The position numbers were made by a program, and so were the translations under genes. From Desulfopila inferna (GTDB taxonomy: Bacteria; Desulfobacterota; Desulfobulbia; Desulfobulbales; Desulfocapsaceae), in NCBI RefSeq assembly GCF_016919005.1, contig NZ_JAFFQE010000004.1, positions 1-64,000 of the forward strand: a DNA stretch of 64,000 nt, given 5' to 3'. The notes below the pieces were generated by a model. It was not told the origin of the DNA, ran no database searches, and worked only from the letters and a program-made list of their open reading frames with translations. Position 1 is the first letter of the stretch. Each line of letters starts with the position of its first letter. Below, in pieces: positions 1 through 7,783 of this stretch.

Positions 1-2
1 GG

Positions 3-758
3 GCTGGGGACCTGGGGCTCATGGCAGGTGCCAGTCACCGGGTCGTGACTGAAACTTCAAAAATTGCCATGCCTGAAATTACCATTGGCCTGTTCCCGGA
101 TGTTGGCGCAACGTGGTTTCTTAACCGCATGCCAAACTCCATCGGCCTGTTTTTGGGGCTTACCGGTCTGAATATCAATGCCGAGGATGCCCTCCAGGTT
201 CATCTGGCAGATGCATTTATACCTGCCGATCAGAAAGAGAACCTGTACGAAGAATTAAAGAGTCTGGCGTGGCGTAGCCAGGAAAGCAATCATTCTCAGG
301 TTAGTCAACTCTTTAATCAGATTTCAAGGCAGTATGAGCATCTAAAGCCGAGTTCGCTTTTGGCTCCTCATCTATCCCTAATCCACAAACTGAGCAATTT
401 GAATTCCGTGGAAGAGGTATATTGCACACTTATGCAAATCGATACTGACGATCGTTGGCTAAAAAAAGGGCTGGATTCTCTGCGAGATGGGTGCCCCACC
501 ACCGCCTGCCTTGTATGGCGGCAGATGCATCAATTGCACGGGCTGACTTTAAAGGAGGTTTTCTGTCAGGAGCTGATTATGGCGATTCAATGCACCCGGC
601 ATCCCGATTTTCGGGAAGGGGTCAGGGCGCAACTCATAGATAAGGATAAGCAACCTGTCTGGCAGCATGATTTCCCAGGTGATGTTCCTGAAAGCTGGAT
701 AGACGAATTTTTTGACTCGCCATGGAAAGACGGATCGCACCCATTAAATGATCTATAA
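3..758 (+). CDS. 3-hydroxyisobutyryl-CoA hydrolase-like protein (5' end outside window)
   Basis: The reading frame is open from the left edge, so only the C-terminal 250 or so residues are visible. The segment GLMAGASHRVVTE followed by PEITIGLFPDVGATWFL is typical of the crotonase fold as found in 3-hydroxyisobutyryl-CoA hydrolases, which release 3-hydroxyisobutyrate from its CoA ester in valine breakdown. The C-terminal part, with a RHPDFREGVRAQLIDKD stretch, also fits this subgroup better than plain enoyl-CoA hydratases. The in-frame ATG at 21 is internal to the conserved fold and is not the true start. A general enoyl-CoA hydratase/isomerase is the alternative. The gene is followed at once by an integron-like cassette region, so it may mark the edge of that insertion. 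Confidence 0.8.
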   Translation, partial: AGDLGLMAGASHRVVTETSKIAMPEITIGLFPDVGATWFLNRMPNSIGLFLGLTGLNINAEDALQVHLADAFIPADQKENLYEELKSLAWRSQESNHSQVSQLFNQISRQYEHLKPSSLLAPHLSLIHKLSNLNSVEEVYCTLMQIDTDDRWLKKGLDSLRDGCPTTACLVWRQMHQLHGLTLKEVFCQELIMAIQCTRHPDFREGVRAQLIDKDKQPVWQHDFPGDVPESWIDEFFDSPWKDGSHPLNDL

Positions 759-908
759 TGATAGTTAAGGGAAATGGAACAGGTTCGCATCTTTACTTAA
801 AATCTTAAATTCTTAAAATGGGCTAAAATGGATTAAAATGGGTTCGGACCAAGAAAAATTTTGTAACATGTTGCTTATAAAAAGAAAAATTTTTCGAAAT
901 CCCTAAAA

Positions 909-958
909 AAGCTCTTAGAAGCCCCATTTTGGTATCAAAATGAGGCCGCTAAGAGCTT
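909..958. terminator. Long interrupted hairpin
   Basis: A perfect 10-bp outer stem (909-918 with 949-958) encloses a second stem in which ATTTTG and CAAAAT pair around a GTAT loop. It lies between the hydrolase gene and the first attC site. It lacks a clear T-run on either side, so it may be a terminator or a structured remnant of a cassette rather than a classical intrinsic terminator. Confidence 0.45.
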
Positions 959-977
959 ATATCAACAATATAGTAAA

Positions 978-1029
978 ACCTAACAAGCAAAATGCACACG
1001 GGTAAGCCGGTGATTTTGTAATGTTATGC
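978..1029 (+). repeat. attC-like integron recombination site 1
   Basis: The R'' box ACCTAAC (978-984) fits RYYYAAC and the R' box GTTATGC (1023-1029) carries the GTT core. Between them CAAAATGCAC (988-997) pairs with GTGATTTTG (1010-1018), leaving one unpaired G. A single extrahelical base in the L'' arm is a hallmark of attC sites. The site is short (52 bp). The GTT core marks the upstream recombination point of the methyltransferase cassette. Confidence 0.65.
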
Positions 1030-1043
1030 ATCAAGGAGTCTCC

Positions 1044-1691
1044 GTGGCTGAATCACGTTGGTACGACAAATTTGCCCCGTTCTACGACGTCGGAACATTC
1101 GGAGACCTCTTCTACCGCAAGCCTTGCAAAGCAGCCGTTGAGCAATTGTGCCTGTCTTTTGGTTCCAGCGTGGCAGATGTGTTTTGTGGCACAGGGGTCG
1201 ATTTCCCCATGCTCGCTACACATACAAAAGTCGGTGAGGAGGGGGCTGTGATGGCTTTTGACGGCTCCGAAGGAATGCTCAAGCATGCGAAGACCCGCGC
1301 CGAACGATGCACCGTCAGTCCGAGCTTTGAGTTCCTTCAGGCCGATTTCTCCCGATCCGACGGCCTCAAAACTTTGGAAGATGCTATCGACAAGGAGTCA
1401 CCGCAGCACGTGTTTGTCTCCCTCGGACTCACGTGCCTGGAGAACTGGCGAGAATTCTGCTCGCTGGTGTTCGATGTGTGCCCTTCGGGCACACGCTTTT
1501 CTATCATTGACGTGTACAGCGACCGTTTGACGTTGGGCGCGCGTTTCATAAATTGGGTCGGAGCCGCCGACTGCCGTCGCCCGGTATGGAGCGTTCTTGA
1601 GGAACGGTGTGAGTCGTTCGCTTGGCAAGAGTTTCGACCGTTCAAAGTGCTCGACGTATCTGTATTCGTCGCAAGTGGCGGTAAACCATGA
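1044..1691 (+). CDS. Class I SAM-dependent methyltransferase, integron cassette gene
   Basis: The protein has about 215 residues and shows a class I methyltransferase pattern: an N-terminal RWYDKFAPFYD segment and a glycine-rich SAM-binding loop VADVFCGTGVDF about 50 residues in, followed by the acidic motif AFDGSEGML. The substrate cannot be told. An upstream in-frame ATG at 1026 falls inside the attC R' box, but the GTG at 1044 has AAGGAG (1033-1038) five bases before it and is the better start. The stop codon lies 2 bases before the R'' box of the next attC site, so the gene fills its cassette as expected. Its base composition is more GC-rich than the next cassette, as expected for independently acquired cassettes. 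Confidence 0.8.
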   Translation: MAESRWYDKFAPFYDVGTFGDLFYRKPCKAAVEQLCLSFGSSVADVFCGTGVDFPMLATHTKVGEEGAVMAFDGSEGMLKHAKTRAERCTVSPSFEFLQADFSRSDGLKTLEDAIDKESPQHVFVSLGLTCLENWREFCSLVFDVCPSGTRFSIIDVYSDRLTLGARFINWVGAADCRRPVWSVLEERCESFAWQEFRPFKVLDVSVFVASGGKP

Positions 1692-1693
1692 GC

Positions 1694-1766
1694 GCATAAC
1701 ACAGGGCTGCAGCCGACCGATTTTCTACTACCGCTCCAAACCGGTGGCTGAACCCAGGCGTTATAC
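1694..1766 (+). repeat. attC-like integron recombination site 2
   Basis: R'' is GCATAAC (1694-1700) and R' is GTTATAC (1760-1766), near-complementary simple sites. Inside, CAGCC-G-ACCG pairs with CGGTGGCTG, leaving one bulged G, the diagnostic attC asymmetry. This is the clearest canonical site of the three and closes the methyltransferase cassette. Confidence 0.85.
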
Positions 1767-1813
1767 GGTACTAACTTATGGTTAAAATAGAAACACTACC
1801 TAAAGGAGGAGTT

Positions 1814-2284
1814 ATGTTTTTAACTAATAAAACAGCTTTATTTTTAACACCCGTCCTAAGTTTAATTCTCTGTAGCTGTACAATACAGAATGTTGGCCCA
1901 ATTACCCAATTTCCCAAAGATATTGCTGTAAATGAAGTGGCCCAGCCACAAGAGTGTACAGATACTCGAGTTAATAGTGGCTGGTTTATTGAAAAAGATG
2001 GATATTGTTATTTTGATAAACGAGCTGCTATTAGTGACTTAAAAGGCACGCTAGATTCTGCGGAACAAAAAAATAGAGATATTGACACAGAGAAGCCTTC
2101 AGCGGAGCAAAAGAACACCATTCTTAAAGATGATGCTGAGTGGGATATATGTTTTGGTCCTGTTATCCCAGCAGATAAAGACTGGTACGTTGCGTGTTCC
2201 GAGTGTATGTGCTGTATCGTGATCAGTGGGAAAATATATTGCGGCGATCGCCCTACTGTAAATGCACCGGTTATCGTTAGATAA
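1814..2284 (+). CDS. Cysteine-rich lipoprotein-like cassette protein of unknown function
   Basis: The product is 156 residues. The start at 1814 has a strong AAAGGAGGAG ribosome-binding site directly before it; an upstream in-frame start at 1778 lacks one. The N-terminus is a hydrophobic signal of about 20 residues ending in LILCSC, a slightly non-standard lipobox, so export and lipid attachment are likely. The mature part is hydrophilic, and its last 45 residues hold a cysteine cluster (CSECMCC and a further IYCGD). No family was recognised. The gene is AT-rich relative to the preceding cassette and lies between attC-like sites 2 and 3, so it is the second cassette gene of the array. Confidence 0.75.
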   Translation: MFLTNKTALFLTPVLSLILCSCTIQNVGPITQFPKDIAVNEVAQPQECTDTRVNSGWFIEKDGYCYFDKRAAISDLKGTLDSAEQKNRDIDTEKPSAEQKNTILKDDAEWDICFGPVIPADKDWYVACSECMCCIVISGKIYCGDRPTVNAPVIVR

Positions 2285-2348
2285 TCTTTTTTGATAAGAG
2301 TTCAGATCCCTTTTTTCATGAAGGACTTGGTATTTATTTTAAGAGATC

Positions 2349-2409
2349 ATACAACAAGTCAGCCCAGCCGACGCCTAAAAAACGGCGCGGCTGGCTTCAA
2401 ACGTTGTGC
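2349..2409 (+). repeat. attC-like integron recombination site 3
   Basis: The outer boxes are ATACAAC (2349-2355) and GTTGTGC (2403-2409). The arms CCAGCCGACGCC and GGCGCGGCTGG pair with one unpaired A, around a TAAAAAAC loop. It closes the lipoprotein cassette. The outer boxes match the consensus less well than site 2, but the inner stem is longer and stronger. Confidence 0.8.
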
Positions 2410-2433
2410 TATTCAAATCAGCATATTAAGTCA

Positions 2434-2724
2434 ATGTTAAATACAAATAACTATTCAACCCTAGAAGATATATTTTTGAATTTCTACAAAGTTGTCATCG
2501 TTTACATGAAATCTAATTCCCCACATGGGATTATTGAAAAAAGGAAAGTTAAGAGAACTGTCTTTTCAGATAAAGAAGTCAAAGAAGAAGAAATTGAGCT
2601 ATACCACCATTGGCAGTATTTCGATATTCACTGGGAGAGAGATTTACATAAATTTAAAGAAACAAAAGAATACAGGGCACGATATCCGTTACAGTCCACG
2701 ACATATTTGACCGTTTCCACGTGA
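2434..2724 (+). CDS. Small charged protein of unknown function, possible third cassette gene
   Basis: This encodes about 96 residues from the ATG at 2434. The frame is open from a TTG at 2404 inside the R' box of attC site 3. The product is rich in lysine and glutamate (a KEVKEEEIELYHHWQYFDIHWERD-like middle, shown here only in part) and has no recognisable domain or signal peptide. No good ribosome-binding site is visible for either start. No attC site follows the stop, so if this is a cassette, its right end has been lost or replaced by the REP-like element at 2750. A non-coding frame is possible. Confidence 0.45.
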   Translation: MLNTNNYSTLEDIFLNFYKVVIVYMKSNSPHGIIEKRKVKRTVFSDKEVKEEEIELYHHWQYFDIHWERDLHKFKETKEYRARYPLQSTTYLTVST

Positions 2725-2749
2725 GGCAGCGACGACCACAAAATATCGG

Positions 2750-2836
2750 GACGGAGAAGGGGACGGAGGACGGAGAAGGGAACGTTGTTTAAATGTTTAA
2801 TAGTACAGCTTGATTCAACATTTAAACAGCGTTCCC
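2750..2836. repeat. REP-like G-rich direct repeats plus 20-bp inverted repeat
   Basis: Three imperfect GGGACGGAGAAGG-type units (about 2750-2780) lead into an inverted repeat. The 20 bases at 2778-2797 pair with those at 2817-2836 at 19 of 20 positions, around a 19-base loop. The layout resembles REP/BIME elements mobilised by IS200-like TnpA-REP proteins, but no such gene is in the window. Confidence 0.6.
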
Positions 2837-2951
2837 TGATCTTCGCTTTATGAAAAATTCTCTTGTGGATGTGTGGGAGATATGAATCGCAGCGGAAAGC
2901 AGGGAAAGGTGATCTGATTCCAGTTTCCAGGAATTACCCTTGAAGTACCTG

Positions 2952-3395
2952 CTATGGTTGCAGTAGCGGAATGTTAAGCGGCTGCTCGACCTCACGCCTG
3001 GCGCTTGTTTCGGTCAGTTCGTATACAATCACCTCCATCACCCTCCAAACCTTGACTCCAGCCCGAATGCAGCCGGTGGTGGTCATATCCCAGCGGCCAC
3101 AGGCCATATGCATATGCAGCACGGGGGTGTCTTTCTCGTCGCGGAATAGAGTGCCGACACCGGCAACCTCATGGGCTCGGGTCAGTTCCCGAATCATCGG
3201 GGTGAGCGGCAGGACGCGGTCTTCCTCCGGTCCGACGACCAGTCTGCTGGAATCGTCGGCTCCACCGAGGATAATCAGTGAGGCAGCGCTGACCTCTTTT
3301 TCTCTGGCGAATTCTTCGATAACCTCATGAACGATTTCGCCGTCTTCGAGGCGAAGGATGAAAACTCTGCCCTGCCGGGCCTCGGAATATCTCAT
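2952..3395 (-). CDS. PPC/DUF296 domain protein
   Basis: This 147-residue protein matches the PPC (DUF296) fold across its length: an RLEDGEIVHEVIEEFA start, a LIILGGADD strand, and the signature HMHMACGR near residue 95, whose histidines bind metal in family members. Bacterial stand-alone PPC proteins are small trimers whose function is mostly undefined; plant relatives bind DNA. It is a single gene between the cassette region and the modABC operon and runs in the same direction as modABC. The start is followed by a normal conserved N-terminus; the ribosome-binding site is weak. Confidence 0.85.
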   Translation of the reverse strand: MRYSEARQGRVFILRLEDGEIVHEVIEEFAREKEVSAASLIILGGADDSSRLVVGPEEDRVLPLTPMIRELTRAHEVAGVGTLFRDEKDTPVLHMHMACGRWDMTTTGCIRAGVKVWRVMEVIVYELTETSARREVEQPLNIPLLQP

Positions 3396-3583
3396 GGCTA
3401 TAGTTTCCTTGTTGTTATGGGCGGTATTTTGCGGGTATCTTTTTACGGCAGTTTACCATGCAATAGGATATGAAAAAAGACCTGTGGTGAAAGAGATGAT
3501 TTTATACCGAGTGTTTCAAAGAGGACATACGTGATGGAGGATGTGAGACTCTCCTCACGCGAGGGAGGGTTGTGCAGCATTTG

Positions 3584-4654
3584 TTATTCCATCAGGGCCA
3601 CGGATTTCACCTGTATCCAAATTTTTTGCTCAGGCTCCAGATTGAGAGTCGCCACCGCGCGTTTGGTCAATCGCGCAACCAGCTTGGAATCTCCAACCCG
3701 TATCCGCACAATAGTCAATCCGGGGTGTTCATCCGCGCCGATGGCATCGACCTTGCCGGCTATAACGTTCTGAATGCTGCTCTGCTCAGGCCGCCGCCTC
3801 GCCAGGCTGACATCCCGAGCGAGCACGCGAACCCTTACCTTGCGACCGACGGGCAGGCCGGGGTCGCGAAACCATAGGCAGCCTCCGGAAAATTCAACTT
3901 GTGCAAGGTGCCAGTTGTCATCCACGGTCTTGATTGTCGCCTCCAAAATCGCGCAAGCATCCTCCCCTATTCGAATCGGCAACTCGACCCTCGTCAAGGT
4001 CTCCGCCAATGGTCCCTGGGCCGATACCAGACCGTCTTCCATGGCAACAATGTGATCGGCAAGCCGTGCCACTTCATCCGGGGAATGGCTGACGTATATA
4101 ATCGGTATTTCCAGTTCGTCGTGAAGACGCTCCAGGTACGGGAGAATTTCCCGCTTGCGCTTCAGGTCGAGGGCTGCCAGGGGTTCGTCCATGAGAAGCA
4201 GGCGTGGACTTACTGCCAGGGCACGGGCGATAGCCACCCGCTGACGTTCACCACCAGAGAGCCGATCGGGTTTTCGATCAAGCAAATGGTCGATCCCCAA
4301 AAGCTCGATGGCTTGCTCCAGGCTCACCAGTTGCCGGTCGGTAGACCGCTTCAGACCGTAACGCAGATTCCCTGTTACCGAGAGATGGGTGAAAAGGCTG
4401 GCTTCCTGAAAAACATAACCGAGTGGGCGTTTATACGTCGGAAGCCAATGGTGATCATCCTGCCAGACATCGCCGTTAATGCTCAAATGGCCCTCTGGGG
4501 CACGTTCCAATCCTGCTATGCAACGCAACAGTGTAGTTTTTCCTGAGCCTGAGTGGCCGAATAACGCGGTCACGCCACTCAGGGGTAACTTTAGATCGAC
4601 ATCGAGGGTGAAACCCGGCCAATCGAGGCGGAATCGTGCATTAATACAGGTCAT
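3584..4654 (-). CDS. modC: Molybdate ABC transporter ATP-binding protein ModC
   Basis: This is the ATPase that powers molybdate import. The 356-residue protein has Walker A GHSGSGKTT (residues 33-41), the signature LSGGERQR, Walker B LLLMDEP and a C-terminal TOBE/MOP oxyanion-binding domain (about 290-355), the layout specific to ModC. The start at 4654 is chosen over an upstream in-frame codon at 4699 because AAAGGAAC lies just before it and it immediately follows the modB stop. It is the third gene of modA-modB-modC, all on the minus strand. Tungstate cannot be excluded as a substrate. Confidence 0.93.
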   Translation of the reverse strand: MTCINARFRLDWPGFTLDVDLKLPLSGVTALFGHSGSGKTTLLRCIAGLERAPEGHLSINGDVWQDDHHWLPTYKRPLGYVFQEASLFTHLSVTGNLRYGLKRSTDRQLVSLEQAIELLGIDHLLDRKPDRLSGGERQRVAIARALAVSPRLLLMDEPLAALDLKRKREILPYLERLHDELEIPIIYVSHSPDEVARLADHIVAMEDGLVSAQGPLAETLTRVELPIRIGEDACAILEATIKTVDDNWHLAQVEFSGGCLWFRDPGLPVGRKVRVRVLARDVSLARRRPEQSSIQNVIAGKVDAIGADEHPGLTIVRIRVGDSKLVARLTKRAVATLNLEPEQKIWIQVKSVALME

Positions 4655-4655
4655 A

Positions 4656-5348
4656 TCAAGTTCCTTTCTTCCTGTTGGGACGCCAGACGTAGAGGGCAAG
4701 CAGCACGAGAAAAGAAAAAATCAGCATCATCGCCGAGAGGTGATGTGCCTGGCTAAATTCCATTGCTTCCACATGATCGTAAATTTGCACCGAAGCAACA
4801 CGCGTCACCCCCGGTATGTTGCCGCCGATCATCAACACTACACCGAATTCACCCACCGTATGAGCAAAAGTAAGAATTGAGGAGGTCAGAAAACCTGGAA
4901 GCGCCAGGGGCACTACCACGGTAAAAAAGGTGTCCAGCCTGGAGGCACGTAAGGTGGCAGCCACCTCGAGCGGCCGTTCTCCGACTGCTTCAAAGGCATT
5001 TTGTAAGGGCTGCACCATGAAGGGTAGGGAATAAAAGACGGAAGCGATCACCAATCCCTCAAAAGTAAAAGCCAGGAGCCCGATGCCCAGCGCCTGAGTG
5101 AGTTGTCCCAGCGGACCATTCGGTCCCATAACCAGCAGGAGATAGAAGCCGAGAACCGAAGGCGGCAAAACCAGTGGCAAAGCAACTACGGCCCCTACCG
5201 GCCCCTTCAACCTGCTCCTGGTTCGCGACAGCCACCATGCGATCGGCGTCCCCAGCACAAGAAGAATCAGGGTAACGATACTCGCCAGGCGAATGGTCAG
5301 CAGGATGGCCTGGAAATCATTTTCGCTCAGATGTATGAGATTCTCCAC
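4656..5348 (-). CDS. modB: Molybdate ABC transporter permease ModB
   Basis: The 230-residue integral membrane protein has about five hydrophobic segments and the binding-protein-dependent permease loop ([20 protein letters not shown]) that contacts the ATPase. The segment [18 protein letters not shown] is typical of ModB. It forms the inner-membrane channel for molybdate or tungstate with ModC. It starts 26 bases after modA, and its stop lies one base before the modC start, so the three genes are probably co-transcribed and translationally linked. Confidence 0.93.
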   Translation of the reverse strand: MENLIHLSENDFQAILLTIRLASIVTLILLVLGTPIAWWLSRTRSRLKGPVGAVVALPLVLPPSVLGFYLLLVMGPNGPLGQLTQALGIGLLAFTFEGLVIASVFYSLPFMVQPLQNAFEAVGERPLEVAATLRASRLDTFFTVVVPLALPGFLTSSILTFAHTVGEFGVVLMIGGNIPGVTRVASVQIYDHVEAMEFSQAHHLSAMMLIFSFLVLLALYVWRPNRKKGT

Positions 5349-5374
5349 ATCAATCCTCCCGGAAGATCTGCCGC

Positions 5375-6148
5375 CTACTTGCCGGATGCTTCGCCGGGGA
5401 GAACAAAACCGTATTTGGTCATCACCGCACGGGCGGGCAGGCTCCCCATGTAGTCGGCAAAGTGCTGAGCTAAATTGCTGTCGGCAGCACGCCTGGTAAT
5501 TATGTATCCCTGCTCCAGCGGTTCATGAAAATTGTCCGGGATCAGCCAATAGCCTCCCTTGCTGGTCAATTCCGGATTGACGGCCAGTGACAGAGCGATA
5601 ATGCCGACCTGGGCGTTACCGGTCTGGACAAACTGGGCGGTATGAGCGATATTTTCGCCGTAAATCAGCTTTTTTTCCACCTTGTCCCACAGGTTCGTGG
5701 AAAGCAATGCCTCTTGCGCACGTTTTCCATAAGGTGCGTGTTTTGGATTGGCAATGGCAATACGGGTAATTTGGGGATCGGTGAGACTTTCCAGTGTCAT
5801 CGTCGATGCATCCTGAGTCGCGCTCCATAGAACAATGCGTCCTACGGCATATGGAATGGCCTCGGAGGCAGCTAAGCCGCTTTTTGCCAGGTCACGGGGG
5901 AAGGCGATATCTGCTGAGAAGTATAAATCATATGGTGCGCCTTGCCGGATTTGTGTATTAAATTTGCCGGAAGAACCGTATATTGCCTCGATTTCATCGT
6001 CCGGATTGGCCTTCTTGAACTCGGCGGCGATCTCATCCATGGCGAATTTAAGATCGGCAGCAGCCGCTATGGTGATTTTTTCCGCATGGGCGGTGGAAGT
6101 GATGAACAGAAGAGAACACATCAATATCAGTGGGTTAATTTTGTTCAT
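5375..6148 (-). CDS. modA: Molybdate-binding periplasmic protein ModA
   Basis: The protein is about 257 residues and begins with a signal peptide (hydrophobic [15 protein letters not shown], cleavage after AHA). The mature start [23 protein letters not shown] and the [11 protein letters not shown] segment are the classic oxyanion-binding residues of ModA. It captures molybdate or tungstate in the periplasm for ModB/ModC. The start at 6148 has AAAGGAAAAG before it; an upstream in-frame start at 6199 would place extra residues before the signal peptide. It is the first recognised gene of the operon and is divergent from the regulator at 6665. Confidence 0.93.
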   Translation of the reverse strand: MNKINPLILMCSLLFITSTAHAEKITIAAAADLKFAMDEIAAEFKKANPDDEIEAIYGSSGKFNTQIRQGAPYDLYFSADIAFPRDLAKSGLAASEAIPYAVGRIVLWSATQDASTMTLESLTDPQITRIAIANPKHAPYGKRAQEALLSTNLWDKVEKKLIYGENIAHTAQFVQTGNAQVGIIALSLAVNPELTSKGGYWLIPDNFHEPLEQGYIITRRAADSNLAQHFADYMGSLPARAVMTKYGFVLPGEASGK

Positions 6149-6199
6149 GGTCTTTTCCTTTAGAGTATGTATTACAGGGTGTAGCCTGACTGGCTGCAT

Positions 6200-6367
6200 T
6201 TAGGCCGCTTTTGTGAATTTGGGAGAGGGCGAAGCCCCTCGCTTGCTCGAATGTCGGTGGGATATTCTCATGGGGCCTGTTAAATTCGAAGCTGTAGCCA
6301 CCTGAACTTCAGTACCAAGCGCCGTAGCACTGATCATGGCTGAATCAAAGAAAAAGCTAACTATCAT
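6200..6367 (-). CDS. Possible small leader ORF upstream of modA
   Basis: This 55-codon frame starts at an ATG with a good ACAGGAGA ribosome-binding site 6 bases before it and ends about 50 bases before modA. The product resembles no known family. Its position between the mod promoter region and modA would suit a leader peptide or a small accessory protein, but it could equally be untranslated leader. The only support is the ribosome-binding site and position. Confidence 0.3.
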   Translation of the reverse strand: MIVSFFFDSAMISATALGTEVQVATASNLTGPMRISHRHSSKRGASPSPKFTKAA

Positions 6368-6565
6368 AGGATGTCTCCTGTTAAAAAGGTAGAACGTGGA
6401 TATGCCGTGTCTGGGTATAGTGTATAATGTTGTAGACGTCTCAGAGTTTTGCTTTGGAAAAATGAATGCCAAAATGTTCCGACCAGGGCAGCTTTCTTTT
6501 TATCTTTGATTTAATGGGAAAATGTGAATAGAAGTAAAATAAAACTAATGCGATAAAATATCTAT

Positions 6566-6583
6566 CGTATATGTTTATACACG
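6566..6583. promoter_or_regulatory. Imperfect palindrome in the mod/regulator divergent region
   Basis: CGTATATGTTTATACACG matches its own reverse complement at 12 of 18 positions. It lies upstream of the regulator gene and in the region divergent from modA. Its TATA-rich half sites recall molybdate/tungstate operator boxes. A TATACACTATA-like segment also lies near 6420 on the minus strand. The function is inferred from position only. Confidence 0.35.
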
Positions 6584-6664
6584 TCATCAAGTCTGTTGGA
6601 AACTACTTTTTTTCGTGGTGCAAAATTGGAGGAATCTCTCACTTCAGGAATATTGGGTGCTGGA

Positions 6665-7783
6665 ATGGACTCTGCCAAAAAGATTGTTGTCTCAAATGTA
6701 AAAGCGATTCGTCTCGCAAAAGGGTTCACTCAGAAAGAGTTGGCCGAACGGGTGGGGGTCGGGCGGCAGGCAATATATGATATGGAGTCGGGGCGCTATG
6801 TACCAAACACCATGGTTGCTCTTCGTATGGCCGGGGAACTTGAGTGCAGGGTTGAAGATCTTTTTCAAATGAAAGGCAGTCCTGTAGAATATCCGGTCAC
6901 ACTTGCCGAAAATATAGACAGGCCCGGTTCCAGGCTGTCAATTGTCCGGATCAATAACCGTCTCGTGGCCTATCCCCAGGATGGCAGGTGGTTGTTAAGC
7001 GAGGGGTTTCATTCCGCCGATGGGGTACTGGAAAAGGTTGGTCGTAATGTATGCAAGCTCCAGAATGAAGAACGGCTGGAGAAAAAAATTCTGCTTCTTG
7101 GCTGCGACCCGGCTTTTTCCATTTTAAACGCCCATATCACTCGTACCGGGAAAGGTGCAGAGCTCTTGTGCAGGTTTGCTTCAAGCCGGCGGGCACTGGA
7201 AGGATTACAGGCAGGAAACGCCCATCTGGCGGCAGCTCACTTGCATAACACAGGAACCGGAGAATCCAATGTGGCTTTTGCCAAAACCTTCCTGAAGAAC
7301 TCAAAAGCGCTTGTCATTGGATTTTCTCTTTTCGAGGAGGGGCTGATGCTGACGCCGGGTAATCCCTACGGCATAACGACCGTTGCCGATCTGACCAGGG
7401 AAGGAGTGCGCTTCGTCAACCGGGACAATGGCGCGGCCATTCGTGTTCTCCTTGATGACCAGTTGAATCGTTTTGGCATTCAGACAAACAAAGTAAACGG
7501 ATATGACAGAGTAGCCTTAAGTCATACGGAGGGCGCGCAAATGGTCGCTTTTGGCCTGGCCGATGCAGCCCTCGGGCTACGAGCTGTAGCAGCCACCTAC
7601 CAACTGGATTTCGTCCCCATACAGTTTGTTCGTTGCGATCTCATCATTCACCATGATTTCCTTGAGCATCCGGCGATAAAAATACTTCTCGATGTGCTGC
7701 AAACAAAAGCATTACGCAAAGACCTTTCATCCCTGCCGGGATATGAATCCTCAATGATGGGAAATATTATTGGGGAACTTTAG
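6665..7783 (+). CDS. XRE-type HTH regulator with periplasmic-binding-like (PBP) effector domain
   Basis: An N-terminal helix-turn-helix of about 60 residues (KAIRLAKGFTQKELAERVGV, then RQAIYDMESGRYVP) is joined to a long C-terminal domain. The segment from about residue 120 to the end resembles the PBP-like domain (PF12727) related to ModA and to molybdopterin-biosynthesis partners. Such proteins are often encoded beside molybdate or tungstate transporters and are taken as oxyanion-responsive repressors or activators. The divergent position to modABC supports this. The start is uncertain: the frame is open from a TTG at 6596, and neither start has a strong ribosome-binding site; 6665 fits the usual XRE N-terminus. 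Confidence 0.8.
   Translation: MDSAKKIVVSNVKAIRLAKGFTQKELAERVGVGRQAIYDMESGRYVPNTMVALRMAGELECRVEDLFQMKGSPVEYPVTLAENIDRPGSRLSIVRINNRLVAYPQDGRWLLSEGFHSADGVLEKVGRNVCKLQNEERLEKKILLLGCDPAFSILNAHITRTGKGAELLCRFASSRRALEGLQAGNAHLAAAHLHNTGTGESNVAFAKTFLKNSKALVIGFSLFEEGLMLTPGNPYGITTVADLTREGVRFVNRDNGAAIRVLLDDQLNRFGIQTNKVNGYDRVALSHTEGAQMVAFGLADAALGLRAVAATYQLDFVPIQFVRCDLIIHHDFLEHPAIKILLDVLQTKALRKDLSSLPGYESSMMGNIIGEL

Noticed and set aside
909-1029. An attI site next to attC site 1
   Set aside because: No integrase gene is found on either strand near it and the gene to the left is a metabolic hydrolase, so an attI could not be supported.
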